From Bacteriovoracaceae bacterium (lineage in GTDB: Bacteria; Bdellovibrionota; Bacteriovoracia; Bacteriovoracales; Bacteriovoracaceae), in NCBI GenBank assembly GCA_024711325.1, contig JANJTC010000007.1, positions 1-64,000 of the forward strand: DNA of 64,000 bases, read 5' to 3'. Of the stretch, positions 45,027 through 54,131 are shown in pieces. A program made the translations under genes and the position numbers. A model generated the notes under the pieces. It saw only the letters and a program-made list of their open reading frames with translations, ran no database searches and was not told the origin of the DNA. Position 1 is the stretch's first letter. Each line of letters begins with the position of its first letter.

Positions 45027-45554
45027 TTATGGAGTGTCAACGCCCTCTATTTTGCTTTCCGCGTCAAGGACGGGGTATTGATTGTAATTTAGGAATATTT
45101 GCTCATGCAGCATTTCCTGGAAATCAATAGTCCGTTTGTTATAAAAATAGATCTCGTAGACGTCATTTTCGACGTAAGTTTCGTCAATTCCTGCGAATAA
45201 TTCACTGGTTGCGAGCGCTTCATCAATAAATACAATCTTAAAGGGAACATCCAATTGGACCGTCATAGGCTTTAAGGTCCGGACACATTCCGTGACATAA
45301 TCGGCCTCAACGATTCCTTTGGCGATCAAAAATTCACCCATATCGGGCTTATTTTTCTTTTCAATTTCACCGGAAATCAGGATGGAAGTTTCTTCCAGAT
45401 ACTCTTCCGGGGTTCTTTCGGTAGCATTTTCATTCATTTCCATCAAAAATTCTTTAACCCAGTCGGTGTCCTGGTCCAGTTCAAATTCAATGGGATTATT
45501 GGCCGCGAGTTTGATCAAATTGATCTTCGCCCCAATCTTATCTTGCTTATTCAT
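45027..45554 (-). CDS. yceD: DUF177 (YceD-like) protein
   Basis: A 175-residue acidic protein. The C-terminal half has the DUF177 pattern: a Cys in TECVRTLK, then strands and DFQEMLHEQIFLNYNQYPVL. The usual CxxC...C cysteines are mostly lost. DUF177 proteins sit next to rpmF and affect 23S rRNA or ribosome assembly. The gene is divergent from the shikimate kinase gene, 64 bases apart. Confidence 0.8.
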   Translation of the reverse strand: MNKQDKIGAKINLIKLAANNPIEFELDQDTDWVKEFLMEMNENATERTPEEYLEETSILISGEIEKKNKPDMGEFLIAKGIVEADYVTECVRTLKPMTVQLDVPFKIVFIDEALATSELFAGIDETYVENDVYEIYFYNKRTIDFQEMLHEQIFLNYNQYPVLDAESKIEGVDTP

Positions 45555-45618
45555 AGATACCTCTGTTTATGCGATAACTTCTATTAGAGATTGCACGAAC
45601 TGTGAAGGACCAAACATA

Positions 45619-46173
45619 ATGAGTTGCGAAAAAATTTTGATTACTGGCTTTTCCGGAGCAGGGAAGACGAGTTTTCTCAAAGAAATTGAGTTTCAAGCTC
45701 CAGATTCAGACTGGGATTTTCAGGACCTCGACCAACTCATTATGAAGTCTCGGGGGAAAGGTCATAAAGATCTGGCCTCAGTGATTGAAGCTCACGGATG
45801 GGAAAAGTTTCGTTTATGGGAGCGACAAGAACTCGAAGGGTGGCTCAAACAAGATGGCAAAGGTGTATTGGCCTTGGGTGGGGGAACTCTTACTGAGACT
45901 TTACTGGAGCTTTATCAACCAATAAGGACGATTCAAATTTTATATGTCCATGCTCCTTTCGAGACTTGCTGGGAAAGGCTTAGCTCCGGAAGTTCTGAAG
46001 AGCGGCCTTTAATTAAGTTAGGTAAAGAGAGGCTTTATCAGGTTTATCTGGAGCGGCAGAAGATTTTTAATCGGATTTCATTAAGAGTAGAGAACCTTTC
46101 TAAAAATGATTTGAAAAAAGCCGTTTCAACCCTGATTAAGCGCATGAATATTTGTCGCAGTCCAAGTTGCTGA
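45619..46173 (+). CDS. aroK: Shikimate kinase-like protein
   Basis: A 184-residue P-loop kinase. Walker A is GFSGAGKTS, shikimate-binding residues are suggested by DLDQLI and the GGGT of ALGGGTLTE, and the lid Arg lies in RPLIKLG. The ATG at 45619 has AAGGA 9 bases upstream; a longer frame from 45319 runs under yceD and is rejected. It would phosphorylate shikimate for the aroC pathway. Divergence from textbook AroK is moderate, so another small-molecule kinase is possible. Confidence 0.78.
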   Translation: MSCEKILITGFSGAGKTSFLKEIEFQAPDSDWDFQDLDQLIMKSRGKGHKDLASVIEAHGWEKFRLWERQELEGWLKQDGKGVLALGGGTLTETLLELYQPIRTIQILYVHAPFETCWERLSSGSSEERPLIKLGKERLYQVYLERQKIFNRISLRVENLSKNDLKKAVSTLIKRMNICRSPSC

Positions 46174-46217
46174 TTTTAAAGATGTTTATTGAAATTATAT
46201 GAAATTAAATAGGTAAA

Positions 46218-47042
46218 ATGAGCTGTTTGCGTATAAATATTCATATGCAAACCTTTTCCTTGCCTAGGGTTCTTGGTTCAGAACGGCTTGATACAGTTTT
46301 ATCATTACTCTTCTCTCTACGAGATGAGGAGGTCATTCATGTGGACTGGTCAAAAGTACAAAAGATTGAGCCAGCTGGCTTGGCCATTTTAAGTATTTTG
46401 TTTGATCAATCGATTGAAAAGAAATGCAAACTGATTCATGAAAATATTAAACCCGTTCTAAAAAAAAAATATCCACTTATACTTTTTACGGATGAAAAGT
46501 TCAGTCAACTTCCTTCACCAATGCTGCATGATTTTAATCGTCCCAATGCTTTCTTGTTATGCTGTCAAGGAGGAGTCGATTTAAGATATAAAGAGAATCT
46601 TGCTAGGAGTTTTTTTAATTTAGATGAAGATTTACTTTTCTCCGTCCAACTTGTCTTTAATGAACTTATACAAAATGCTGTAGATCACTCTACCTCTGAA
46701 AGATATTATATTTATTTTGGTTTAGAGGACGATGAAGTTCATTTTGGCGTACTTGATATGGGGGTTTCTCTCCCAGCAAAGATGGAGCAGAAATATAATG
46801 CTATTGATGATATCAATTACCTTGAGTTGAGTTTAAAAGAGGGGATTTCAACACGAAGACAAAGAGTTGGAGGCTTAGGACTTTTTCACACATTTCATAT
46901 GATTCAAGGATTAATGGGAAAATTTGTTTTTATCAGTCGAGATGGACAAATACGACGATATTTTTCTCAGCGCAAAGTAAACAGAATGAAATTAAAGCAT
47001 CGCTTAAATGGAACATGGGTAATGTTTACCTTTAAAAATTAA
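46218..47042 (+). CDS. STAS-like plus HATPase (anti-sigma/kinase-type ATPase) protein
   Basis: A 274-residue cytoplasmic protein. Residues 25-100 look like a STAS fold (EEVIHVDWSKVQKIEPAGLAIL). Residues ~135-274 are a GHKL ATPase: N box in FNELIQNAVDHS, G1 in LDMGVSL, G2 in RVGGLGLFHTF. There is no phospho-acceptor His, so it resembles SpoIIAB/RsbW-type regulators. AGG lies 5 bases before the ATG. The region is clearly more A+T-rich than its flanks and the next gene, 11 bases downstream, carries the STAS-like partner domain. Confidence 0.8.
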   Translation: MSCLRINIHMQTFSLPRVLGSERLDTVLSLLFSLRDEEVIHVDWSKVQKIEPAGLAILSILFDQSIEKKCKLIHENIKPVLKKKYPLILFTDEKFSQLPSPMLHDFNRPNAFLLCCQGGVDLRYKENLARSFFNLDEDLLFSVQLVFNELIQNAVDHSTSERYYIYFGLEDDEVHFGVLDMGVSLPAKMEQKYNAIDDINYLELSLKEGISTRRQRVGGLGLFHTFHMIQGLMGKFVFISRDGQIRRYFSQRKVNRMKLKHRLNGTWVMFTFKN

Positions 47043-47053
47043 GAGCAGGATTC

Positions 47054-48022
47054 ATGAACATTAAAATTAAAGAAATATTTCAAACTGATTATATCTCAAG
47101 GCAAGCTGGAGAAAAACTTCGATTTATGATTTTAAAAGCAATTCAAGAAAAGAAAAAAATTGTTTTGGATTTTAAAGATTTGATTGTAGCGAGTACTTCA
47201 TTCTTTGATGAGGGAATCGCAAAGCTGGTTGACGAGAAGGTAAGTGTAGATGAATTTGGCAATTTTATTGAGATTATCAATCTTAATAAAAATGATAAAA
47301 AAGTGCTTGATAAAGTTACTGATTATAGAGGATTTAATTTAAGTTTCAAACAGGCCCACCCGTGGAGATTGTGCCCAATTGGAGAGCATTGGGTTAAAGA
47401 GCATCCTCGTTCGTCTAGCCGAGGAGTAAGTACTGTTGTTGATGGACACTGCCGCAAGAACCCAAAAGGGAAAGATGTCATTACTGCCGAGGAGCTAGTC
47501 GAGATTGCAAATAAGCATTTTCAACAGATAAAAAAGCTTCCTTCCACCAAGAGTTTAAAGTTTGAAGATGGAAATAAATATGACGCTGTCATAGGTGGTT
47601 GGTGTGAATATTGGAATAATATCCTTAAGCCAAAAATTGACCTTGATCCTGATTTGATAAAAGCACTTATCGCCTCAGAATCAGGATTTCAGGCAGTACC
47701 AAAAGGGCCAAAGGGACACAAGGCGATTGGGATAATGCAATTAATGCCTGAGACGGTTAAGTACTTGGGGAGAAATGGTCGCGAATTAAAAGATCATTTT
47801 GTTGAACTGGACACTAAAGATGCTGAGAATCCAACCATTAATATCGCTGCTGGAGTCCGCTGGTTATTTCGAAAGTATGAACTACTTGAGTACAAACTGA
47901 AAAGAACTCCCACTTGGGAAGAAGTCCTTTATGATTATAAAGGATTTACAGGTTCTAAAACTGAATTAGCTAAAAAGTCCAAGCTAATTTTAGATGGTTT
48001 TTTGAAGGAACTTAAACAATGA
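47054..48022 (+). CDS. DUF4325 STAS-like domain fused to a lytic transglycosylase
   Basis: A 322-residue protein in three parts. Residues 1-95 are DUF4325 (SRQAGEKLR, VLDFKDLIVASTSFFDEGIAKL), normally found next to HATPase proteins. Residues ~104-140 hold a Cys/His cluster (C107, H112, H117, H132, C133) that might bind zinc. Residues ~185-320 are an SLT domain with catalytic Glu209 in SESGF and the GIMQLMPET motif, which cuts peptidoglycan glycan chains. No signal peptide is seen, although the SLT substrate is periplasmic. The fusion is unusual; see findings. It overlaps the lipoprotein gene by 4 bases. Confidence 0.82.
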   Translation: MNIKIKEIFQTDYISRQAGEKLRFMILKAIQEKKKIVLDFKDLIVASTSFFDEGIAKLVDEKVSVDEFGNFIEIINLNKNDKKVLDKVTDYRGFNLSFKQAHPWRLCPIGEHWVKEHPRSSSRGVSTVVDGHCRKNPKGKDVITAEELVEIANKHFQQIKKLPSTKSLKFEDGNKYDAVIGGWCEYWNNILKPKIDLDPDLIKALIASESGFQAVPKGPKGHKAIGIMQLMPETVKYLGRNGRELKDHFVELDTKDAENPTINIAAGVRWLFRKYELLEYKLKRTPTWEEVLYDYKGFTGSKTELAKKSKLILDGFLKELKQ

Positions 48023-48507
48023 AAACTTTTTTTTCTCTTATCTTAATTTTTACTTTTAGCTGTAGTCACAATTCGCAACTCAAAGTGAATAACTTGACGG
48101 AGAAAATATATGATGTTGAACAGGCCCGCGGAAAAATTTTTTATTTTTGTTCTGAACCCGAAGGTGAAGAACCCAGGAGTTATTTGAGTATATATTTGAT
48201 GACGGATAAAAAAGTGGACCTGTTTTTCTCTCGTCGTAAACTTGGAACAAAAGAATGTTTAGATTGGGTTAAAGAAATTGACCAAATCTATGAGGAATCC
48301 AAATGGGTGAGGCTGGTAGGAGTTGAAGGAAGTAATTCAAGCTTTGAAGATAAAGATTTACCCGCCCATTTAAACCAAAAAGACCCGGTTACAGTAAATT
48401 CAACATGGTTTTTTAGCAGAATAGTGACAAATCAGGGGTGTATGGGGCATTTTGGACATGAGTGCAACCCCGGTTTTACTGAAAAAAAGATCTACCAGGA
48501 ACCTTAA
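48019..48507 (+). CDS. Lipoprotein coupled to the transglycosylase fusion, unknown
   Basis: A 162-residue lipoprotein with lipobox TFSC (Cys15). Mature residues include four cysteines (FYFCSEP, ECLDW, GCMGH, ECNPG), suggesting disulfides in the periplasm. The ATGA overlap with the DUF4325-SLT gene means coupled translation. By position it could protect the cell from the transglycosylase, but no homology supports that. Confidence 0.72.
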   Translation: MKTFFSLILIFTFSCSHNSQLKVNNLTEKIYDVEQARGKIFYFCSEPEGEEPRSYLSIYLMTDKKVDLFFSRRKLGTKECLDWVKEIDQIYEESKWVRLVGVEGSNSSFEDKDLPAHLNQKDPVTVNSTWFFSRIVTNQGCMGHFGHECNPGFTEKKIYQEP

Positions 48508-48585
48508 TACTTCACACATAATATTGCCGTTTGGTTTTCCTCTAAGATACCATGTGTAAAAGCTTACATTTGGTCGGGAGGACCT

Positions 48586-50025
48586 ATGCAGACCACACTT
48601 CAAGGAATAGAACTTTCTGTGGCGATTCTCATGGATGACATGAATAGTGCCAAAGATATTGCCGGCGCTCTAAGACAGCACAATATTCTGGCCCACCACT
48701 ATCAAAGCCTTGATGAATTCTGGGTTGCTTGTTCCATTCAGGTGCCAGATCTGACGATCGTGGATGTCACGAAAATGAGTCAGGGGAGTATTCAGTTTAA
48801 AACTCATCCGAAGGTTCAGGATAAATCTCTCGCTTATGCTTTCTTTTCCAAAGATTCCACCAAGATTCTTCTTCAATCGACACTTGGCCTGAATCCGATT
48901 GGTTATATCCACCAGGATATGGCCTTGAACGCCCAAATCATGGGACTGGTTTCCCTTCGTGCAAATGAAATTAAAAATCAAAAAGAAAAAGCTGAACTTG
49001 AGACCCGCATCCAACGACTGCAAGCTCGCTCCCAGCGTCTGATCTCTGAAAGATCGGATGCGGAAGAATTCCGTGCTCATTTTGAATATATCCGAAATCT
49101 CTGTGCAGAAATTGAAGATGAATCCACTCGTCAGGACTTTACCACTTCACTTCTTGGTAAACTTGAAAAGTGGGAGGCGATCGACGGTTACGGACTGTAT
49201 GAATTAAATCAGAACGGCCAGAAGCTCATCGCCCCTGAAATTGCAAAAAGTAAATATCATCCTTTTCCTTCTTTATGGTTGGGTCAGGAAAATACTCAGG
49301 GGATTGAATCCTTCGCTCAAGACATGGCCACGCAAGTTGCCAATGACTTGTTTGAAATTGATCCCGTCTCTATTCGCATTCATGCTGGAAGTACGAATCC
49401 AGAACTTCTTTTGTTTGTCTCATTCCGCGAAGAGCGCATGATGAACTTCCCGTGGGACGTACTGGAAAGTATGCTGAGTTCAAGCTTTCGACGTTTAAAG
49501 CTTTATCAGCAAATGCCTCAATACTCTTCCCAGTTTCTTCCTATGTGGGAAGCTCTGGATAATATGGACCGAATGCAGAAGGGCGGAGTTGACTCCGATA
49601 TGCGGATTGTGGCCTTGAGTCTGATCCCGTTAACGGAAGTTGCCAAGAAAAGAACGAATAATAAATTTTTCTGGTCGGCTTTCTTTAATGATTTTTTCTT
49701 GCAGCTTTCAGGAAGACTTCAAAAGAGCACTAAGCTTTCACTTTTTGGACCATGGCATGTGCTGTTTTTTATTCCGCGTGAAAACGTGGAAACTGAAACT
49801 CAAATGCTTCAAGTTTTCATAAAGCAGTTTAGCTACTGGAAGTTTTTTGAAGATAACTCTCAGGTATTATCTGAAGAAATGCATCCCGTTCTTAAATTAA
49901 TCCCGGCTTCTTCTGCCCACTACCTTCGGATTTTTGAAAAAGAATTCGGAGATTTGAATTTAGAGGAAGAAGGCAAGCGTCTGATGAATATTGCACGATC
50001 TGACGCAAAGAGATTATCTATCTAA
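48586..50025 (+). CDS. Receiver-like and coiled-coil protein, unknown
   Basis: A 479-residue soluble protein. The first ~120 residues follow a receiver fold with Asp at VDVTKM in the phospho-site position, but the other acidic and Lys residues are not clear, so it may be a pseudo-receiver. A coiled coil covers about 130-165 and the rest looks GAF-like then unknown. GGGAGG lies 5 bases before the ATG. Its stop overlaps the alr start (TAATG). Confidence 0.65.
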   Translation: MQTTLQGIELSVAILMDDMNSAKDIAGALRQHNILAHHYQSLDEFWVACSIQVPDLTIVDVTKMSQGSIQFKTHPKVQDKSLAYAFFSKDSTKILLQSTLGLNPIGYIHQDMALNAQIMGLVSLRANEIKNQKEKAELETRIQRLQARSQRLISERSDAEEFRAHFEYIRNLCAEIEDESTRQDFTTSLLGKLEKWEAIDGYGLYELNQNGQKLIAPEIAKSKYHPFPSLWLGQENTQGIESFAQDMATQVANDLFEIDPVSIRIHAGSTNPELLLFVSFREERMMNFPWDVLESMLSSSFRRLKLYQQMPQYSSQFLPMWEALDNMDRMQKGGVDSDMRIVALSLIPLTEVAKKRTNNKFFWSAFFNDFFLQLSGRLQKSTKLSLFGPWHVLFFIPRENVETETQMLQVFIKQFSYWKFFEDNSQVLSEEMHPVLKLIPASSAHYLRIFEKEFGDLNLEEEGKRLMNIARSDAKRLSI

Positions 50026-51137
50026 TGAGACACTCCACCTTTCTTGAAGTTAACCTGTCCCTGATTGGACAGAACTTTCAGCGAATAAAATCTCTGGCAC
50101 CTAAAGCTGAAATCCTTCCTATGGTCAAGGCCGATGCTTATGGCAACGGTATGTTGCCGATTTCCCAATTCCTAGTGAGAGAGTGTGGTGTGAAAAAACT
50201 TGGATGCGCCACTTTGGGTGAAGCTCTTCGTTTGTTTGATGAATGTCCGGATCTGGACGCCGAGGCCCTGGTATTTTCTGATAGTGAACTTCTAAATGAG
50301 AAGGCCCGCGAGGCTTACCTTCATTACAATATTACCCCTGTCATTCATAGAAAATGCGATCTGGATCTGGTTTTAAAGGATCAGGCCTTCAAGAAAATGC
50401 CGCTTATTTTGAAGATGAATACAGGGATGAATCGTTTGGGTCTTCTAAGTGAGGAGCTGGACGAGTATTTACCGCTACTCAAACAAAGAGGAGTGGAGCA
50501 TTTCATTACTCACTTCGCCCGGTCCACTCAGGTCATTAAACCTGAAGATAAATGTCATAAACAGTATCTTGAGTTCACACAAATAAAGAAAAAACTTCAG
50601 GACTATGGGGTAGAGGTCAGATCAACATCTGTTTCTAATTCCGGAGCGATTGAACAGAAATTTGGTGTGGATGAAACTTATGTAAGACCTGGGCTTATGC
50701 TCTATGGTCCTCCGAGTGTTCTCGATCCGGTCACCTGGAATGGTGATCAGGTTTCACGTTTAGTGACGAAAGTTATCTCTACCTTTCATGTTAAGAAAGG
50801 TACACCAGTAGGTTATGGTGTGAATGTTGCCGACAAAGATGGTTTTATGGTGGCGGTGGCCATGGGGTATGGGGATGGCATGATGACTTTTTTAAGCGGA
50901 ACCAAGCTTAATATGAAAGGTCACGTGGGAAAAATCTTTGGGCGGGTTAACATGGATGTCACATTAATCTTCTTTGATTCATCAGCTGCTTCCGACTTCA
51001 AACCGGAAGATCAGGTTGAAATCTGGAATCATGATGCCCAGGTGATTACTGATATAGCTGTTCAGAGCAAAACTCACGCTTATCAACTAATGTGCGGTAT
51101 CTCCGCTCGAATTCCCAGAATTTATAAAGTAAAGTAG
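50025..51137 (+). CDS. alr: Alanine racemase
   Basis: A 370-residue PLP enzyme making D-alanine for peptidoglycan. Lys35 in MVKADAYGNG carries PLP and Tyr264 in VGYGVN is the opposite base; GRVNMDV and the C-terminal dimer motif are present. It overlaps the upstream gene by 1 base and precedes mlaE by 4 bases. Confidence 0.95.
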   Translation: MRHSTFLEVNLSLIGQNFQRIKSLAPKAEILPMVKADAYGNGMLPISQFLVRECGVKKLGCATLGEALRLFDECPDLDAEALVFSDSELLNEKAREAYLHYNITPVIHRKCDLDLVLKDQAFKKMPLILKMNTGMNRLGLLSEELDEYLPLLKQRGVEHFITHFARSTQVIKPEDKCHKQYLEFTQIKKKLQDYGVEVRSTSVSNSGAIEQKFGVDETYVRPGLMLYGPPSVLDPVTWNGDQVSRLVTKVISTFHVKKGTPVGYGVNVADKDGFMVAVAMGYGDGMMTFLSGTKLNMKGHVGKIFGRVNMDVTLIFFDSSAASDFKPEDQVEIWNHDAQVITDIAVQSKTHAYQLMCGISARIPRIYKVK

Positions 51138-51141
51138 ACGT

Positions 51142-51939
51142 ATGAGCGTTAAGGCATTTGTTGAAAATCAAATAACTGGAATAGGAGAGAGTGTTCTCAA
51201 GCACCTCACCGGTCTGGGGGATTTTACCAATTTTACGTTGAAGACCATCTTTTGGACTTTCAAACCTCCTTTTAGATTAAAACTGCTTTTTGACCAGGTC
51301 TATTTCATGGGCAATAAGTCAGTCTTCATTATCTTCCTGACATCTATTTTTACCGGAGCGGTTTTCGCTTTCCAGATTTATCTGGGTTTTAAAGCGATCA
51401 ACGCTGATTCATTCATTGGCCCGATTGTGACTATCGCTCTTGCTAAGGAACTGGCTCCAGTGCTTTCCGGACTAGTGGTGGCCGGTCGTTGTGGAGCTGC
51501 TATGGCGGCCCAGATCGGTAGTATGAAAGTGACGGAACAAATTGATGCCTTGGAAGTAATGGGAATAAATAGTTATCAGTACCTCGCAGTTCCCCGCATC
51601 TTGGGTGCTATGTTTGCCATGCCTCTTTTGTCCGGTCTCTTTCTCTTGATAGGATATTGGGGATCTTGGCTCATTGGCGTAAAAGTGATCCAGATTGATG
51701 AAATTCTTTATACCCAAAAAATTAGTGATTTTATGACTCTGGGTATGGTGGCGGAAGGTTTAATCAAAGCGACTGTCTTTGGTTACCTCATTGGCATAAT
51801 CGGAACTTATCAGGGATTTAATGTCACTGGTGGTGCCGAAGGTGTTGGTAAGGGAACGAATATGGCCGTTGTCTGGGGAATGATCACTGTCTTAGTTGTA
51901 GATTTCTTCTTAACTAGTTTCCTGGCGAAGATTCTATGA
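51142..51939 (+). CDS. mlaE: MlaE-family ABC permease
   Basis: A 265-residue inner-membrane permease with the MlaE signature around LAKELAPVLSGLVVAGRCGAA and about five helices. It moves phospholipids between membranes with MlaF and MlaD. It starts 4 bases after alr and overlaps mlaF by 4 bases, so alr-mlaE-mlaF-mlaD form one unit. Confidence 0.93.
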   Translation: MSVKAFVENQITGIGESVLKHLTGLGDFTNFTLKTIFWTFKPPFRLKLLFDQVYFMGNKSVFIIFLTSIFTGAVFAFQIYLGFKAINADSFIGPIVTIALAKELAPVLSGLVVAGRCGAAMAAQIGSMKVTEQIDALEVMGINSYQYLAVPRILGAMFAMPLLSGLFLLIGYWGSWLIGVKVIQIDEILYTQKISDFMTLGMVAEGLIKATVFGYLIGIIGTYQGFNVTGGAEGVGKGTNMAVVWGMITVLVVDFFLTSFLAKIL

Positions 51940-52682
51940 GTGGTGAATATTCAGTTGAATTTCGTCACATGACTAAGAAATTTGGTGATGCAACCATCTT
52001 AAGTGATCTTAATTTTGGTATTCATCGTGGAAAGATTACCACCATCTTGGGATTCTCCGGGGCAGGTAAGACGACATTGATGAAACATATTCTGGGTCTG
52101 GTAGAACCGACTGAGGGTGAAGTTGTTGTTCTTGATACCGTGATCGGAAATTTAAGTGAATTAGAACTGAGAGAATTTCGCCGAAATTTTGGTATGGTAT
52201 TTCAGTATGCTGCCTTATTTGATTTTTTAACCTCTTTTGAGAATGTGGCCTTTCCTTTGCGGGAGTTTACCAAGATGAACGAAGAACAAATTCATGAAAA
52301 AGTCATGAATCTTCTTGAATCGGTAGGTATTGCCAAAGAAGCTGCTAAAAGACTCCCGTCAGAACTTTCCGGAGGGATGAGAAAAAGGGTAGGTCTTGCC
52401 CGGGGTCTGGCACTTGATCCCCATATCATGCTTTATGATGAGCCCACGTCGGGCCTCGATCCGATCACCACTCATGTCGTTTACGATTTGATGAGGGACA
52501 CTCATCGACTGAATGAACACCGGGGTTTTTCCTCTATTATTATCTCCCATGATATCCATGCCACACTTAAATACTCAGACTATATCGTCTTCATGGAGAA
52601 GGGAAAAGTAGTTGAGCATTTGGATGTAGAAAATTTCAAAAAATCGGAAAATCCTGTCATTCGAAGATTCCTTGAGTTATAG
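51936..52682 (+). CDS. mlaF: MlaF-family ABC ATPase
   Basis: A 248-residue ATPase with Walker A GFSGAGKTT, Q-loop VFQYAALF, signature LSGGM and Walker B MLYDEPTSGLD, all characteristic of the Mla/Mkl branch. The ATGA overlap with mlaE couples them. MlaB is not adjacent. Confidence 0.94.
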   Translation: MSGEYSVEFRHMTKKFGDATILSDLNFGIHRGKITTILGFSGAGKTTLMKHILGLVEPTEGEVVVLDTVIGNLSELELREFRRNFGMVFQYAALFDFLTSFENVAFPLREFTKMNEEQIHEKVMNLLESVGIAKEAAKRLPSELSGGMRKRVGLARGLALDPHIMLYDEPTSGLDPITTHVVYDLMRDTHRLNEHRGFSSIIISHDIHATLKYSDYIVFMEKGKVVEHLDVENFKKSENPVIRRFLEL

Positions 52683-52749
52683 CCGGAATCGATTATCATC
52701 AATGAATAACCGATAGTTCGAGTTATTTGAATATTGATGGAGTAAATTC

Positions 52750-54129
52750 TTGAATCCACTGAAAGTAGGACTCCTAACGTTGGCAGCAATGGCCAGTGTA
52801 GTGGTGATGTCATTAAAGATAACGCAAAACCAATCTGGTTTTGGAAAACATATTACTTATCAAACCAAGCTTAAAGATGCTTCGGGTATCTTTGAAAAAA
52901 CTCCTATTAAAGTCGCGGGGATAAACGCTGGTCGAATCAAAAGTATTGAACTTGAAAATTCGGAAGCACTCATCACTTTTGAAATCGTCGATAAAATTAA
53001 AGTTACTCCGAATGCTAAATTGAAAATTAAAAGCGTGGGTCTTTTAGGTGATAAATTCATAGATATGGACTTAGGAGATCAGCAAGGTGAACGCCTGGCG
53101 GAAGGTTCAAGAATTCCCACAGAAGGTGGAGAAGGGCTTGATAATCTGGCTAAAGATGCCTCACAAGTTTTAAAAGAAGTTAAAGAAATTGCAGCAACCG
53201 TTAAAGAATCCCTTCGTGATGATGAAGGGAGAAACATGATTAAGCAAATCGTTTCAAATATAAATGATATGTCTGCAAGTCTAAAACGTATCACTACCGG
53301 TAACGAAGATAAGATTAATAAAATCATTGATGATATTGAAGCGGTCTCCTCTCAACTTGCTCATGAAACTGATCGATATCAAAAAGACTCACTCATGGGA
53401 GACCTGGCAAAAGTCGGGCCTATCCTGGATAAAGTCGATGCAGCTATGTCTGATCTTAAATTGATTGTTAGTGATGTTAAAGATGGAAAAGGAACGGTTG
53501 GTAAACTACTTCGGGATGACGCTGTAGTGGATCAGGTTTCCCAAACTCTTTCCAGCGTGAATCGTTTAGTTAACCGAATCAACAATATTGAAGCTGATAT
53601 TGGTCTGTCGACTGGGGCCAACACAAGAACTGGATCTGATACCAGATTTGACATAGATATCTACCCTGCCCCTGAAAGATTCTTCCGCTTAGGGATTGTA
53701 ACCAACGAGTTTGGCCCGGAAACTGAACGTGAAACTGATACCTATACCAGCGTAAATGGGGGGGCAGAGACCAAAACATCTGTCCGAAAAGTGGACAAGT
53801 CAGAGTTCAAATTCAATTTCCAGATCGGTCGTAGAATTCAGCGTTGGGGACTTCGAGCCGGTCTAATAGAATCGACTGGTGGTGTTGGTCTTGATTACTA
53901 TATTCCGGACTACGGCATTAGATTTGGAACCGAACTATTTGATTATCAAAAAGATGCCGGACCTAATCTTCGACTCGTAACAGAAATTAAAATTTGGAAC
54001 GTTTTATTTGCCCGAGTGGCAGGAGAAGACTTAATCTCTAAGGACGGAAAACAAAGTGCTACCATTTCAGCTGGTCTAAGGTTTAATGATCAGGATCTGG
54101 CAGCACTTATAGGAATATTTGCCCGGTAA
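52750..54129 (+). CDS. mlaD: MlaD-family MCE protein with long C-terminal beta domain
   Basis: A 459-residue protein, more than twice the E. coli MlaD (about 183). A TTG start with GGAG 7 bases upstream is used; the alternative ATG at 52736 is followed by a stop. One helix anchors it, residues ~33-115 are the MCE domain (GIFEKTPIKVAGINAGRI, SVGLLGDKFIDMDLG), then a helical linker, then ~170 residues of amphipathic strands (FRLGIVTNEF, FKFNFQIGRR, ISAGLRF) ending FAR, suggesting a small outer-membrane barrel-like domain. Confidence 0.88.
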   Translation: MNPLKVGLLTLAAMASVVVMSLKITQNQSGFGKHITYQTKLKDASGIFEKTPIKVAGINAGRIKSIELENSEALITFEIVDKIKVTPNAKLKIKSVGLLGDKFIDMDLGDQQGERLAEGSRIPTEGGEGLDNLAKDASQVLKEVKEIAATVKESLRDDEGRNMIKQIVSNINDMSASLKRITTGNEDKINKIIDDIEAVSSQLAHETDRYQKDSLMGDLAKVGPILDKVDAAMSDLKLIVSDVKDGKGTVGKLLRDDAVVDQVSQTLSSVNRLVNRINNIEADIGLSTGANTRTGSDTRFDIDIYPAPERFFRLGIVTNEFGPETERETDTYTSVNGGAETKTSVRKVDKSEFKFNFQIGRRIQRWGLRAGLIESTGGVGLDYYIPDYGIRFGTELFDYQKDAGPNLRLVTEIKIWNVLFARVAGEDLISKDGKQSATISAGLRFNDQDLAALIGIFAR

Positions 54130-54131
54130 TT

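Noticed and set aside
45319..45618. 100-residue N-terminal extension of the shikimate kinase
   Set aside because: It runs antisense through yceD; the ATG at 45619 has a proper SD and the P-loop then lies at the usual position.
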